A stretch of 64,000 nucleotides of DNA from contig NZ_CP146614.1 in the NCBI RefSeq assembly GCF_037094685.1, positions 4,030,001 through 4,094,000 on the forward strand. Reading direction: 5' to 3'. How positions within the stretch are numbered: the first letter of the stretch is position 1; the number at the start of each line of letters is the position of its first letter. The translations under genes and the position numbers were made by a program. The notes under the pieces were generated by a model, which searched no databases, was not told the origin of the DNA, and worked only from the letters and a program-made list of their open reading frames with translations. Shown here one piece after another: positions 47,958 through 57,437 of the stretch. The stretch comes from Massilia sp. METH4 (GTDB lineage: Bacteria > Pseudomonadota > Gammaproteobacteria > Burkholderiales > Burkholderiaceae_D).

Positions 47958-48668
47958 ATGTCCAAGTCCCAGCCCACCATTCTTGCCCTCGAAACATCCT
48001 CCGAACTGGCCTCCTGCGCGCTGCTGCACGGCGGCCGCCTGAGCTCGCGCAGCTCCGACGGCGTGCGCACGCACTCGGCCTCGCTGCTGCCGATGGTGCA
48101 GGAATTGCTGGCCGAGGCTGGCATCGTGCTGGCCGATTGCGACGCGATCGCCTATGGTGCCGGGCCCGGCTCGTTCACGGGCGTGCGCACCGCCTGCGGC
48201 ATCGCCCAGGGGCTGGGGTTCGGCGCGAACCTGCCGCTGGTGCCGGTCGTGACGCTGGACGCGATGTCGCTGGCCTGCCGCGAACGGCACGGCGCCGCCG
48301 ACGTGCTCGCCGTGCTCGATGCCCGGATGAACGAGGTGTACTGGGCGCAGTACCGTTTCGAGGGCGAGCTTCCGGTAGCCGTGCTGCCGGCGGCGCTGTC
48401 GGCCCCGGCGGACGTGGCGCCGCAAGGCGCGCCGCTCGCCTGCGGCAACGGCTTCACGGCGTATCCGGAAGCGTTCGCGGGCAAGCCCTTCGCCGCCGGC
48501 GCCGATACGGCCGTGCTGCCGCACGCGGAACAGGTCGCCCGGCTTGGCGCGGCCGCCTTCGCGGCGGGGCAGGGCATGCCGGCCGCCGACGCGCAGCCGC
48601 TCTACCTGCGCAACAAGGTCGCGTACACGAAGGCCGAGCGGGCCGTCATGAACGGAGCCCGGGCATGA
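47958..48668 (+). CDS. tsaB: tRNA threonylcarbamoyladenosine biosynthesis protein TsaB
   Basis: 236 residues from MSKSQPTILALETSSELASC. ASKHA fold: LALETSS, AYGAGPGSFTGVRTACGIAQGL. TsaB is the partner of TsaD in forming t6A37 on tRNAs. It starts an operon tsaB-rimI-UDG-DUF1853; its stop overlaps the rimI ATG. Confidence 0.93.
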   Translation: MSKSQPTILALETSSELASCALLHGGRLSSRSSDGVRTHSASLLPMVQELLAEAGIVLADCDAIAYGAGPGSFTGVRTACGIAQGLGFGANLPLVPVVTLDAMSLACRERHGAADVLAVLDARMNEVYWAQYRFEGELPVAVLPAALSAPADVAPQGAPLACGNGFTAYPEAFAGKPFAAGADTAVLPHAEQVARLGAAAFAAGQGMPAADAQPLYLRNKVAYTKAERAVMNGARA

Positions 48669-49141
48669 CGCAGCGCCAGCAATGGGACCTGGCCCGGTTC
48701 GTCTACGAACCGATGCACCAGGCCGACCTGGATGAAGTGGTGAAGCTCGAACACAGCGTCTACCCGCATCCGTGGACGCGTACCAATTTCTCCGATTCGC
48801 TCAAGCATGGTTACCACGCGTGGGTATTGCGCAGTCCGTCCCGCGAGCTGCTCGGCTACTTCCTCGTGATGGCCGTGCTCGACGAGGCGCACCTGCTGAA
48901 CGTGGCGGTGGCCGCGCCGTGGCAGGGCAAGGGCCTGGGACGCTTCCTGCTGAACCAGTCCGTCGCGTGCGCGCGCGGCCTCGGCATGGAATCGATGCTG
49001 CTCGAGGTGCGCCCGTCGAACCAGCGCGCGCTCGATATCTATCGCCGCTACGGATTCGCGGAGATCGGCCGCCGCAAGGGTTATTACCCGGCCGCGGACG
49101 GCAAGCGCGAGGACGCCATCGTGATGCGGATCCTGCTATGA
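48665..49141 (+). CDS. rimI: Ribosomal protein S18 alanine N-acetyltransferase RimI
   Basis: 158 residues from ATG 48665, overlapping the tsaB stop as ATGA. GNAT fold: HSVYPHPWTRTNFSDSL, HLLNVAVAAPWQGKGLGRFLL (acetyl-CoA loop), LEVRPSNQRALDIYRRYGFAE. The usual partner of tsaB in beta- and gamma-proteobacteria. Its stop overlaps the next ATG. Confidence 0.92.
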   Translation: MTQRQQWDLARFVYEPMHQADLDEVVKLEHSVYPHPWTRTNFSDSLKHGYHAWVLRSPSRELLGYFLVMAVLDEAHLLNVAVAAPWQGKGLGRFLLNQSVACARGLGMESMLLEVRPSNQRALDIYRRYGFAEIGRRKGYYPAADGKREDAIVMRILL

Positions 49142-50178
49142 GCCTTTCGCACCGTACCGGCGCCTTCCTGCGCGAGATGGGGATCGGCCCGCGATGGCTG
49201 TTGCGCGATCGCGTGCACGGCGAACCGGAAGTGGAGGCAGCACCTGCCGCCGACGATGAACAGGTGGTGCTCGAAGCGGTCGCCGTGGAAGCGGAGGCGG
49301 AGGTCGCCGTGCCGCAACGCGCCGCGCCCGCACCCGCATCCACTCCGGCACCGGCACCGGTGCCGGCCGCGCCTCCAGCCGTGCCCGTGGCCGCACCGGC
49401 AGCCTCGGACGAGGATATGTCCTGGTTCGACGATGCACCCGCGCCGCCGCCGAAAGCCCCCACCCTGAAGCAGGCCGCGCCGCCGAAAGCCCCGGCCCAG
49501 AGGCCGGCCGCGCCGGAAGGCGCCGAGGACACGTCGTGGTTCGACGCCGTGCCGGCCGCGCCCGTGCAACGCGCGCCCGCCCGCGCCGCGGCTACCGACG
49601 AAGAGATCGCGGCCATGGACTGGCCGGAGCTGCAGGCGGCCGTGCGCGGCTGCACGCGCTGCCGCCTGTGCGAAACGCGCCGCGCCGCGGTGCCGGGCCA
49701 GGGCGACGAGAATGCCCGCTGGCTCGTGCTGGGCCTTGCGCCCACGCGCGCCGACGAGAAGGCGGAACAGCCGTTCAGCGGCCCGCCAGGCCAGCTGCTG
49801 CAGAACATGCTGCGTGCCGTCGACCTGTCATCGGAGCGCGGCGCCTACGTGACCACGCTGGTGAAATGCCGCCCGGTAGCCGACGATGGCGGCGAGCGCC
49901 TGCCGGCCGCCGATGAACTGTCGGCGTGCCGCCCTTACCTGGAACGCGAGCTGGCGCTGACGGGCGCCGGCATGGCGCTCACGCTGGGCGGCGTGACGGC
50001 CAAGGGCCTGCTCGGCATGGCCGCGCGCGGCAAGGTGCTCAATTTCGACCATGCGCATGGCGCCTTGCCCGTCGTGGCCACCTTCCACCCAGCCGACCTG
50101 CTGAAGAAGCCGGAAGACAAGGTGAAGGCGTGGGCCGACCTGTGCCTGGCGCGCTCCGCCCATGCGCGCCGCCCCTGA
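49138..50178 (+). CDS. Uracil-DNA glycosylase family 4-like protein with long Pro/Ala linker
   Basis: 346 residues, ATGA overlap with rimI. Residues 1-150 are a low-complexity Pro/Ala-rich stretch that holds two copies of an SWFD motif (DMSWFDDAP, DTSWFDAVP). The catalytic domain follows: 4Fe-4S Cys set starting RGCTRCRLCETRR, then GLAPTRADEKAEQPFSGPPGQLL and FHPADLL at the end. The usual GEAPG motif (with a catalytic acidic residue) reads GLAPT here, so activity might differ. Removes uracil or related bases from DNA. It overlaps the next gene by 17 bp. Confidence 0.82.
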   Translation: MSLSHRTGAFLREMGIGPRWLLRDRVHGEPEVEAAPAADDEQVVLEAVAVEAEAEVAVPQRAAPAPASTPAPAPVPAAPPAVPVAAPAASDEDMSWFDDAPAPPPKAPTLKQAAPPKAPAQRPAAPEGAEDTSWFDAVPAAPVQRAPARAAATDEEIAAMDWPELQAAVRGCTRCRLCETRRAAVPGQGDENARWLVLGLAPTRADEKAEQPFSGPPGQLLQNMLRAVDLSSERGAYVTTLVKCRPVADDGGERLPAADELSACRPYLERELALTGAGMALTLGGVTAKGLLGMAARGKVLNFDHAHGALPVVATFHPADLLKKPEDKVKAWADLCLARSAHARRP

Positions 50179-51187
50179 GGAAGAGAGCAACTCCTTCAGC
50201 CATGCGCGCTTCGAGCGCCGCTGGCATCACCTGACACGCCCGCACGTGCGGGCGCTGGCCTGGCTGCTCGATGCGCCGGACCTCCTCGACGTCAACGCGC
50301 CTTACTGGCACGGCCGCATTGCCTCGCTGGGCCCGGTCGCGCCGGACGTGGCGGACTGGCTCGCGGCGCTGGAGGACGACCCCGCGCCGCTCGATGCCGC
50401 GCTGGGTGGCCGCTTTTATTCCCGGCTTGGCCTGTATGCCGAAAAGCTGATGGCCTTCTATTTCGCCCAGCGCGGGCAGCTTGCGGCACATGGCTTGCAG
50501 GTGCGTGCCGCACCCAAGGGCAACAAGGGCGGCAAGGAAACGGTGGGCGAATTCGATTTCCTGCTCGACGAGCCGGGCGGCGGCCTGCGCCACATCGAAT
50601 TCGCCACCAAGTTCTACCTGCTCGACGGTGCGATGGCCACGGGCGACTTCGACCTGCTGGTGGGCCCGAACCTGGGCGACACGCTGGGCCGCAAGATGCG
50701 CAAGATCTTCGAGCAGCAACTGGAACTGGCCGCGCACCCCGCCGCGCGCGACGTCCTGCCGCGCCCCGTGACGTCCGCCCAGGCCCTCGTGAAAGGCTGG
50801 CTGTTCTACCCGCCGGACAGCGATCCCGTCATCCCCGGCATCACTCCGGGGCATTGCCGCGGGCGATGGCATACGCTGACCGGCTTTGCCCACGCGGGCG
50901 AGCATCCGGGCGAGCGCTTCATTGTCATGCCGCGCCTGCAATGGCTGGCGCCCTTGAAGGTGCGCGCGGACGAGTCGTTGCCCGCGGTTCCTGCACCGCT
51001 ATGCCGAGCCGGACTGGCCAGCGTGCTCGCGGCCAAATTCGAGGGCGATGCGTCACCGGTGATGGTGGCGGCGGTGCGGGAAGAGGATGGCTGGCTGCTG
51101 GAGGAAGCGCGCGCGTTCGTCGTGCGGGACGATTGGCCGGCGCGCGCGGCGATCAGGCGGGTGACGGGCGAAAAGCCCGCGGCTTGA
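50162..51187 (+). CDS. DUF1853 family protein
   Basis: 341 residues; the start overlaps the glycosylase gene by 17 bp. Family blocks: LYAEKLMAFYFAQRG, KGNKGGKETVGEFDFLLDE, LRHIEFATKFYLLDG, LVGPNLGDTLGRKM. The pattern E-x-D-x(14)-E-x2-x-K resembles the PD-(D/E)XK nuclease core, so a DNA-acting role is possible; this is inference. Co-expressed with tRNA and DNA-repair genes upstream. Confidence 0.82.
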   Translation: MRAAPEEESNSFSHARFERRWHHLTRPHVRALAWLLDAPDLLDVNAPYWHGRIASLGPVAPDVADWLAALEDDPAPLDAALGGRFYSRLGLYAEKLMAFYFAQRGQLAAHGLQVRAAPKGNKGGKETVGEFDFLLDEPGGGLRHIEFATKFYLLDGAMATGDFDLLVGPNLGDTLGRKMRKIFEQQLELAAHPAARDVLPRPVTSAQALVKGWLFYPPDSDPVIPGITPGHCRGRWHTLTGFAHAGEHPGERFIVMPRLQWLAPLKVRADESLPAVPAPLCRAGLASVLAAKFEGDASPVMVAAVREEDGWLLEEARAFVVRDDWPARAAIRRVTGEKPAA

Positions 51188-51194
51188 ATGCACT

Positions 51195-51335
51195 GGTGTC
51201 GAACATTTTTTTCTGGGGCTTCATCCAGAAAAAAGTGTGCGACACCGGTTTTCTCATGAAGCATTGCTGCCTCCAGGGAAAACCGGTGTCGTACACTTTT
51301 TCTCGATGAGGCCCCGAGAAAAAATGTCCGACACC
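51195..51335. repeat. Dimeric hairpin intergenic repeat, copy C
   Basis: Hairpin 1 (51195-51246): GGTGTCGAACATTTTTTTCT against AGAAAAAAGTGTGCGACACC; hairpin 2 (51285-51335): GGTGTCGTACACTTTTTCTC against GAGAAAAAATGTCCGACACC. The spacer has GGTTTTCTCATGAAGCATTG and GGGAAAACC, close to copy A. Located between convergent DUF1853 and lplT. Confidence 0.88.
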
Positions 51336-51360
51336 AGACGCGCTGGCATCGGACGCGCTC

Positions 51361-52608
51361 CTAGTGCTTGTGCTCCCCAATCAACGCCAGCGAATCTTGC
51401 TCGCGCTGATTGGCCACATGCAGCCGCTTGATGGCAATCATGGTCCCCGACAGGAACAGCCCGAACAGGATGATGATCGTGTTCAGTTCCAGGTCCATGC
51501 GCAGCATCAGCGAATACATCGCCAGCATCGTCAGGATCGACAGGTTCTCGTTGAAGTTTTGCACGGCGATCGAGTGGCCGGCGCTCATGAGCACGTGGCC
51601 GCGGTGCTGCAGCAGCGCGTTCATCGGCACCACGAAGTAGCCGGCTAGCGCGCCGATCAGGATCAGCATCGGGTAGGCGATCGCCGCCGTGTTAATGAAG
51701 GCCATCGTCATCACCATGAAGCCCATCGCGATGCCGAGCGGGATCACGCTGAGCGATTTGCGCAGCGTGACCATCTTGGCGGACATGATGGCGCCGACCG
51801 TGACGCCCAGGCCCACCAGGCCCACCATCGTGGTGGCCTTTTCATAGCTCATGCCCATGGCCTGCTTGGCCCATTCGAGCACGATGAATTGCAGCGTGGC
51901 GCCGGTGCCCCAGAACAGCGTGGTGACGGCCAGCGAGATCTGGCCCAGCTTGTCGCGCCACAGGATCATGCAGCAGTTCGCGAAATCCTCGATCAGGCGG
52001 ATCGGGTTGCGTTCCTGGTGCGGGTACACGCTGCCCGTGAGCGGAATGCGCAGGTTGAACAGCGCCGCCGCGACATACAGCACGCCGACGATCATCAGCG
52101 CACCATAGGCCGCGTTGCCGATGCCGATATTCCAGCCCAGCATGATCGCCTCGGCGCGGTCGCTCACGAGGGCGCCGCCCATCACGGTGCCGAGGATGAT
52201 CGAGGAAATCGTCAAGCCTTCGATCCAGCCATTGGCGGCCACCAGTTTTTCCGGCGGCAGCAGTTCGGTGAGGATGCCGTACTTGGCGGGCGAATAGATC
52301 GCCGCGCCGATGCCGACGATCGCGTAGGCAGCCAGCGGGTGCACTTCATAGAACAGCAGCGCGCAGCCGAAAATCTTGACGAGGTTCGCGATGAACATGA
52401 CGCGGCCCTTCGGCAGCGCATCGGCGAAGGCGCCCACGAACGCGGCCAGCAGCACATAGAACAGCACGAAGAGGAATTTCAACAGCGGCGTGATCCATGC
52501 CGGCGACTTCATCGAGATCAGCAGGTCGATCGCGACGAACAGCAACGCATTGTCCGCCAGCGACGAAAAGAACTGCGCCGCCATGATGGTATAAAAACCA
52601 CGATTCAT
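51361..52608 (-). CDS. lplT: Lysophospholipid transporter LplT
   Basis: 415 residues, MFS fold with start MNRGFYTIMAAQFFSSLADNAL typical of LplT; motif ADALPKGRVMFIANLVKIFG and IYSPAKYGILTELLPP. It flips lysophospholipids into the cytoplasmic leaflet for reacylation. In some bacteria it is fused to or next to aas; no aas gene is here. Divergent from alr. Confidence 0.92.
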   Translation of the reverse strand: MNRGFYTIMAAQFFSSLADNALLFVAIDLLISMKSPAWITPLLKFLFVLFYVLLAAFVGAFADALPKGRVMFIANLVKIFGCALLFYEVHPLAAYAIVGIGAAIYSPAKYGILTELLPPEKLVAANGWIEGLTISSIILGTVMGGALVSDRAEAIMLGWNIGIGNAAYGALMIVGVLYVAAALFNLRIPLTGSVYPHQERNPIRLIEDFANCCMILWRDKLGQISLAVTTLFWGTGATLQFIVLEWAKQAMGMSYEKATTMVGLVGLGVTVGAIMSAKMVTLRKSLSVIPLGIAMGFMVMTMAFINTAAIAYPMLILIGALAGYFVVPMNALLQHRGHVLMSAGHSIAVQNFNENLSILTMLAMYSLMLRMDLELNTIIILFGLFLSGTMIAIKRLHVANQREQDSLALIGEHKH

Positions 52609-52797
52609 TGTGGAAGGGCCTTAAAACCGATATCGGCTTGCTTTATACCATGAAAGATATGCTTTCCAAAGCAAACGTCCCGCCATTTCGAATGGTCGTT
52701 CGGTTCCGGCGCAGCGGCCCGGGAGGCCGGCCTTAAGGCCCGCCTAAGGGTGCACGTGCGGTAAAATGCCGGCTTCTCATTTTGCTAAAGCGCTACC

Positions 52798-53886
52798 ATG
52801 CCGAGGCCGATCGTCGCCACCATCCACGTCGCTGCGATGCAGCATAACCTGGCCCGCGCACGCGCCTGCGCGCCCGGCTCGAAAGCCTGGGCGGTCGTCA
52901 AGGCCAATGCCTATGGGCATGGCTTGCAGCGCGCGCTGCGCGGCTTCGCCGATGCCGACGGCCTGGCGCTGATCGAATTCGACAACGCAGTGCGGTTGCG
53001 CGAAATGGGCTGGAGCAAGCCGATCCTGCTGCTGGAAGGCTGGTTCGACGCGGCCGACCTGCACACGATGGCCGCGCATGGCTTGAACGGCGCGGCGCAT
53101 TGCATGGAGCAGATCGCGCTGCTGGAAGCGACGCCCTTGCCGCACCCCATCGACGTGCATCTCAAGATGAATACGGGCATGAACCGGCTGGGTTTCAAGC
53201 CCGAGGAATTCGGCGCCGCGCATGCGCGGCTGCGCGCGATCCCGCACGTGGGCCGCATCACGCTGATGACGCACTTCGCCAATGCGGACGAAGCAGCACA
53301 CGAATGCCTGCCGATCCATGAGCAGATCCGCCGTTTCAACGCGGGCGCGGCGGGCATCGATGCGCCGTGCAGCCTGTCCAACTCCGCCGGCGTGCTGCGC
53401 ATGCCGGAATTGCAGGGAGAACTCGTGAGCGACTGGATCCGCCCCGGCATCATGCTGTATGGCGGCACGCCGGGCGGCGGCAGCGCGGCGGATTACGGCC
53501 TGCGGCCGGCCATGACGCTGGCCAGTGAACTGATCGGCGTCCAGCAGATCGGAGCGGGCGACTTCGTGGGCTATGGCAGCCGCTTCCAGGCCGACCGCGC
53601 CATGCGCATCGGCACCGTGGCCTGCGGTTACGCTGACGGCTACCCGCGCCACGCGCCGACCGGCACGCCGGTGCTGGTCGACGGCGTGCGCACGCGCACC
53701 GTGGGCCGCGTGTCGATGGACATGATGGCCGTGGACCTGACCGGCATCGACACGGCGCGCGTTGGCAGCCGCGTGGTGCTGTGGGGCGACGGCTTGCCGA
53801 TCGACGATGTGGCCACGGCCGCGGGCACGATCGGCTATGAACTGATGTGCGCGGTCGCTCCCCGCGTACAGATGAGAGAAGACTGA
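52798..53886 (+). CDS. alr: Alanine racemase
   Basis: 362 residues. PLP-Lys in WAVVKANAYGHG and a substrate-side MLYGGTPGGG. Interconverts L- and D-Ala for peptidoglycan. A TGATG overlap connects it to radA. Confidence 0.93.
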   Translation: MPRPIVATIHVAAMQHNLARARACAPGSKAWAVVKANAYGHGLQRALRGFADADGLALIEFDNAVRLREMGWSKPILLLEGWFDAADLHTMAAHGLNGAAHCMEQIALLEATPLPHPIDVHLKMNTGMNRLGFKPEEFGAAHARLRAIPHVGRITLMTHFANADEAAHECLPIHEQIRRFNAGAAGIDAPCSLSNSAGVLRMPELQGELVSDWIRPGIMLYGGTPGGGSAADYGLRPAMTLASELIGVQQIGAGDFVGYGSRFQADRAMRIGTVACGYADGYPRHAPTGTPVLVDGVRTRTVGRVSMDMMAVDLTGIDTARVGSRVVLWGDGLPIDDVATAAGTIGYELMCAVAPRVQMRED

Positions 53887-55259
53887 TGGCCAAGGCGAAG
53901 ACCCAATACGTGTGCTCCGAATGCGGCGGCACGAGCAGCAAGTGGACCGGACAATGCCCGGCATGCCGCCAGTGGAACACGATGGTGGAAACCGTCATCG
54001 AGACGGGCGGCGTGAACCGCATGTCGCAGGCACCGCAGGCGCTGGCGCAGACGGCACCCGTGCTGTCGCTGCACGAGATCGAGGCGATCGACGTGCCGCG
54101 TTTCGGCACCGGCATCGACGAATTCGACCGCGTGCTGGGCGGCGGCCTGGTGCCGGGCGGCGTGGTGCTGATCGGCGGCGATCCGGGCATCGGCAAGTCC
54201 ACCTTGCTGTTGCAGGCGTTGGCGAACATGTCGCGTGTAAAAAGCGTGCTGTACGTGTCGGGCGAAGAGTCCGGCGCGCAGATCGCGCTGCGCGCGCGGC
54301 GCCTGGCCATCGATGCCAGGGAATTCAAGCTGCAGGCCGAGATCCAGCTCGAAAAAATCCTCAATACGCTGGCCGACGTGAAGCCGCAGGTCGCCGTGAT
54401 CGACTCGATCCAGACGCTGTATTCGGACGCCCTCACGTCCGCCCCCGGTTCGGTGGCGCAGGTGCGCGAGTGCGCGGCGCAGCTCACGCGCGTGGCCAAG
54501 ACCACCGGCGTGACCATCATCCTGGTGGGCCACGTGACGAAGGAGGGCGCGCTGGCGGGCCCGCGCGTGCTCGAACACATCGTGGACGCGGTGCTGTACT
54601 TCGAGGGCGACAGCCATTCCAGTTTCCGCCTCGTGCGCGCGATCAAGAACCGCTTCGGTGCCGTCAACGAGCTGGGCGTGTTCGCCATGACGGACAAGGG
54701 CTTGAAGGGCGTCTCGAATCCTTCCGCGCTGTTCCTGTCGCAGCACGACAACCAGGTGCCCGGCTCCTGCGTGATGGTGACGCAGGAAGGCACGCGCCCG
54801 CTGCTGGTGGAGATCCAGGCGCTGGTCGATGCAAGCCACCTGCCGAATGCGCGCCGGCTCTCCGTGGGCCTCGAACAGAACCGGCTGGCCATGCTGCTGG
54901 CGGTGCTGCACCGCCATGCCGGCATCGCCGCCTTCGACCAGGACGTGTTCATCAATGCGGTGGGCGGCGTGAAGATCACGGAACCGGCGGCCGACCTTGC
55001 CGTGCTGCTGGCGATCAACTCGTCCATGCGCAACAAGGCGCTGCCGCGCGGCTTCGTGGTGTTCGGCGAGGTGGGCCTGGCCGGCGAGATCCGGCCCGCG
55101 CCGCGCGGCCAGGAGCGCCTGCGCGAGGCGGCCAAGCTGGGCTTCTCGATTGCCATGATCCCGAAGGCGAACGCGCCGAAGCAGCCGATCGAAGGCATGA
55201 CGATCATCGCCGTCGACCGCATCGACGATGCGTTCAACCGCCTGCGCGAGCTGCAGTGA
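53886..55259 (+). CDS. radA: DNA repair protein RadA
   Basis: 457 residues from ATG 53886 (overlaps the alr stop). N-terminal C4 zinc finger (CSECGGTSSKWTGQCPAC), Walker A GGDPGIGKST, KNRFG motif in IKNRFGAVNELGVF, and a Lon-type C-terminal domain with GGVKITEPAADLAVLLAI. Works with RecA in branch migration. The upstream part of the longer frame from 53847 is in alr. Confidence 0.95.
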   Translation: MAKAKTQYVCSECGGTSSKWTGQCPACRQWNTMVETVIETGGVNRMSQAPQALAQTAPVLSLHEIEAIDVPRFGTGIDEFDRVLGGGLVPGGVVLIGGDPGIGKSTLLLQALANMSRVKSVLYVSGEESGAQIALRARRLAIDAREFKLQAEIQLEKILNTLADVKPQVAVIDSIQTLYSDALTSAPGSVAQVRECAAQLTRVAKTTGVTIILVGHVTKEGALAGPRVLEHIVDAVLYFEGDSHSSFRLVRAIKNRFGAVNELGVFAMTDKGLKGVSNPSALFLSQHDNQVPGSCVMVTQEGTRPLLVEIQALVDASHLPNARRLSVGLEQNRLAMLLAVLHRHAGIAAFDQDVFINAVGGVKITEPAADLAVLLAINSSMRNKALPRGFVVFGEVGLAGEIRPAPRGQERLREAAKLGFSIAMIPKANAPKQPIEGMTIIAVDRIDDAFNRLRELQ

Positions 55260-55352
55260 CGCTCTCATAGCACCGATGCAAGATTGTCCTTTGCGCAGTA
55301 GAATATGCGGCCGGCTTTGCCGGCCGTTTTCTTTTTCAACGAGGGTTAGTAA

Positions 55353-55673
55353 GTGTTAGTCGATCAAAGGCAGAGCGCGCGCAAGATCATGCGCGTGAGG
55401 GCGATGATGGTCCTGGATGGCGCCGCGCCGGTGGCTGCCCGCACCTTCGACCTCAGCATGGGCGGCATGTCCGTCACGACGGGGACCAGGGTCAATCCCG
55501 GCCAGACGGGCCAGGTGGTGTTCGAAATGCTCGTCGACGGCAAGCCGCAGATCATCACGACCCGTGTGAAAGTCGCGCACTGCATTTTCTCCGGCGATGA
55601 ATTCAAGGTGGGCTTCATGTTCCAGACCCTGAATGCCGATGCCACGGCGGCCATCACCAAATTCATGCGTTGA
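55353..55673 (+). CDS. PilZ domain protein (c-di-GMP effector)
   Basis: 106 residues from GTG 55353 with a GAGGG upstream. c-di-GMP contacts: RKIMR (R-x3-R) near residue 10 and D-x-S-x2-G in FDLSMGGMSV. A single PilZ domain, so probably a small adaptor or receptor. Next gene is a FliD-like flagellar cap gene, in the same direction, so a motility link is possible. Confidence 0.85.
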   Translation: MLVDQRQSARKIMRVRAMMVLDGAAPVAARTFDLSMGGMSVTTGTRVNPGQTGQVVFEMLVDGKPQIITTRVKVAHCIFSGDEFKVGFMFQTLNADATAAITKFMR

Positions 55674-55784
55674 TAGCGATACCGTAGTCGAAAAGGAAAG
55701 ATAGCGGGCAGTGCACGGTTCTGTTCGTTTCTTTGATTCCTGGTCGCGATGGGATCATAATAGTCCGTCATCGGAGGAACGACC

Positions 55785-57203
55785 ATGGTCATGAACACCA
55801 ACGCTCTCGCCACGCTGTACGGCACCAACGCGTTCAACACGCTGTACGGCAGCAACGCGACCAGCACGATGTTGACGGGTAACTCCATCACGGGGACGTC
55901 GACGCTGTCGCCCACGGTCGCGGCCCGCGTGCAGGCGGCGCTGGCCGGCCAGCAGGGCAATATCGACGCACTGAACGCAAGCCTGTCGAGCACGCAGACG
56001 CGCCTGTCCGGCCTGGGCCAGCTGCAAAGCGCGCTCGACGCCTTCGAAGCCATGGCCGAGAGCCTGTCGGGCGCCGGCCTCTCCACCTCCGCTACCTCGT
56101 CGAATACCGCTGTCCTGACGGCGGCCACGACCCCCACTGCCAAGCCCGGTACTTACACCATCGACGTGAAACAACTGGCGCAAGGGCAGGTACTCAACAG
56201 CGGCGTACAACCGACCGCCACTTCGGCGATCGGCGCCGGCCTGACGGCGACCGTCAAGCTCGAATGGGGCACGCTGGGCGCGGACGGCTTCAAGGCCACG
56301 TCCGGCACCTCGCGCACCATCACGATAGACAGCAGCAACAACACGCTGGAGGGCATCGCCGGCGCGCTGGAAGAGGCGGGCGTCAACGCTACCGTGGTGC
56401 GCTCCAACGGCGGCTATGCCTTGCAGATCAACGGCGAACAGGGCGCCTCGCAAACGCTGTCGATCAGCGTGAGTGGCGACGCCGCGCTCAAGGCCGCGAT
56501 CGGCTTCGATCCGGAAAGACCCACGGCCGCGGGCATGACCCAGGCGCAGGCCGCGCAGGACGCGATCATCTCGATGGGCGGCAAGTCCACGACGAGCAGC
56601 ACCAACAAGCTCACGGAGACGATCGGCGGCATGACGCTCACCCTGACGGGGAAGGGCACCACGAAGGTCACGGTGAGCCAGGACAGCAGCCAGATCGCCA
56701 AGAACGTAGCCGCCTTCGTGCAAGGCTGGAACGACATGGCCGACAAGCTCGCGGCACTGGAAAACGGCGCGCTGCGCGGCGATAACGCGCTGTCGCGCGT
56801 GACGACGCAACTGTCGTCGCTGATGCGCATCGGCGGCGCTGGCACCGGCACGCCCAGCCTGGCCGACGTGGGCCTGTCGCGCGATGCCAGTGGCAAGCTG
56901 GTACTCAACGAGGTCAAGCTGAAAGCCGCCATCGCCGACGATCCCGAAGCCGTTACCCAGTTGTTCACCAACGAAGGCAGGGGCCTGGCCGACCGCATCG
57001 ACGCGCGGCTGGAAACGATGACGTCGGAAAATGGGTTGATCAGCCGGGCGCAGGAGCGTACGACGCGCGATCTCGAGGTGATCACCGACCGGCGCGAGCG
57101 GATGGCGGCATCGCTGACGGCGCAGGCTCAGGCGTTGGCGACCATGTACACCATGCAGGAGCAGATGGGGGGGACGGGGACGTTGCTCGATTTGTTGGGG
57201 TGA
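55785..57203 (+). CDS. Flagellar hook-associated protein 2 (FliD)-like
   Basis: 472 residues. N-terminal FliD domain (ARVQAALAGQQGNIDALNAS, SSTQTRLSGLGQLQSALDAF) and C-terminal FliD domain (AAFVQGWNDMADKL, NALSRVTTQLSSLM, SLADVGLSRDASGKLVLNEVKL, AQALATMYTMQEQM). A filament cap in flagellar assembly, but no other flagellar gene is in the window, so it is an isolated copy and could be a paralogue used for adhesion. The SD is CGGAGGA. It ends about 165 bp before the mobile island. Confidence 0.82.
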   Translation: MVMNTNALATLYGTNAFNTLYGSNATSTMLTGNSITGTSTLSPTVAARVQAALAGQQGNIDALNASLSSTQTRLSGLGQLQSALDAFEAMAESLSGAGLSTSATSSNTAVLTAATTPTAKPGTYTIDVKQLAQGQVLNSGVQPTATSAIGAGLTATVKLEWGTLGADGFKATSGTSRTITIDSSNNTLEGIAGALEEAGVNATVVRSNGGYALQINGEQGASQTLSISVSGDAALKAAIGFDPERPTAAGMTQAQAAQDAIISMGGKSTTSSTNKLTETIGGMTLTLTGKGTTKVTVSQDSSQIAKNVAAFVQGWNDMADKLAALENGALRGDNALSRVTTQLSSLMRIGGAGTGTPSLADVGLSRDASGKLVLNEVKLKAAIADDPEAVTQLFTNEGRGLADRIDARLETMTSENGLISRAQERTTRDLEVITDRRERMAASLTAQAQALATMYTMQEQMGGTGTLLDLLG

Positions 57204-57368
57204 GGGTGATCGGAAAGATGCTATCCGTAATTGTTTAGTTTCGTGTGACTATGTTCGCCGTTGCAGCGACCTTGTCCCGTGCAAAGGCCGTGCTTAATGA
57301 GATAATTGCTGGCTTCCCGCAGCGCTCGACAGCCCCTCGCAGTACGCCACCATATCGAGCATGAGTTC

Positions 57369-57419
57369 ATGCATTCATCCGCAAGCGTGTACCACCTCCA
57401 CAGTCCGCCAGGAGATTAA
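57369..57419 (+). pseudogene. Left fragment of interrupted IS481-type transposase gene
   Basis: In one frame this reads CIHPQACTTSTVRQEI, like the start of IS481-family transposases (H-x-R-TTP-x-VRQEI). It continues in frame at 60429 as KDSRLSDRQAAKVFN once the inserted element and one TAA are removed. Confidence 0.65.
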
Positions 57420-57437
57420 GAGCGCCTAACAAAACCT
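57420..57437. repeat. Left inverted end of the IS5-type unit
   Basis: GAGCGCCTAACAAAACCT; contains the transposase stop (TAG at 57428-57426 on the minus strand). Perfectly repeated in inverse at 60408-60425. Confidence 0.85.
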
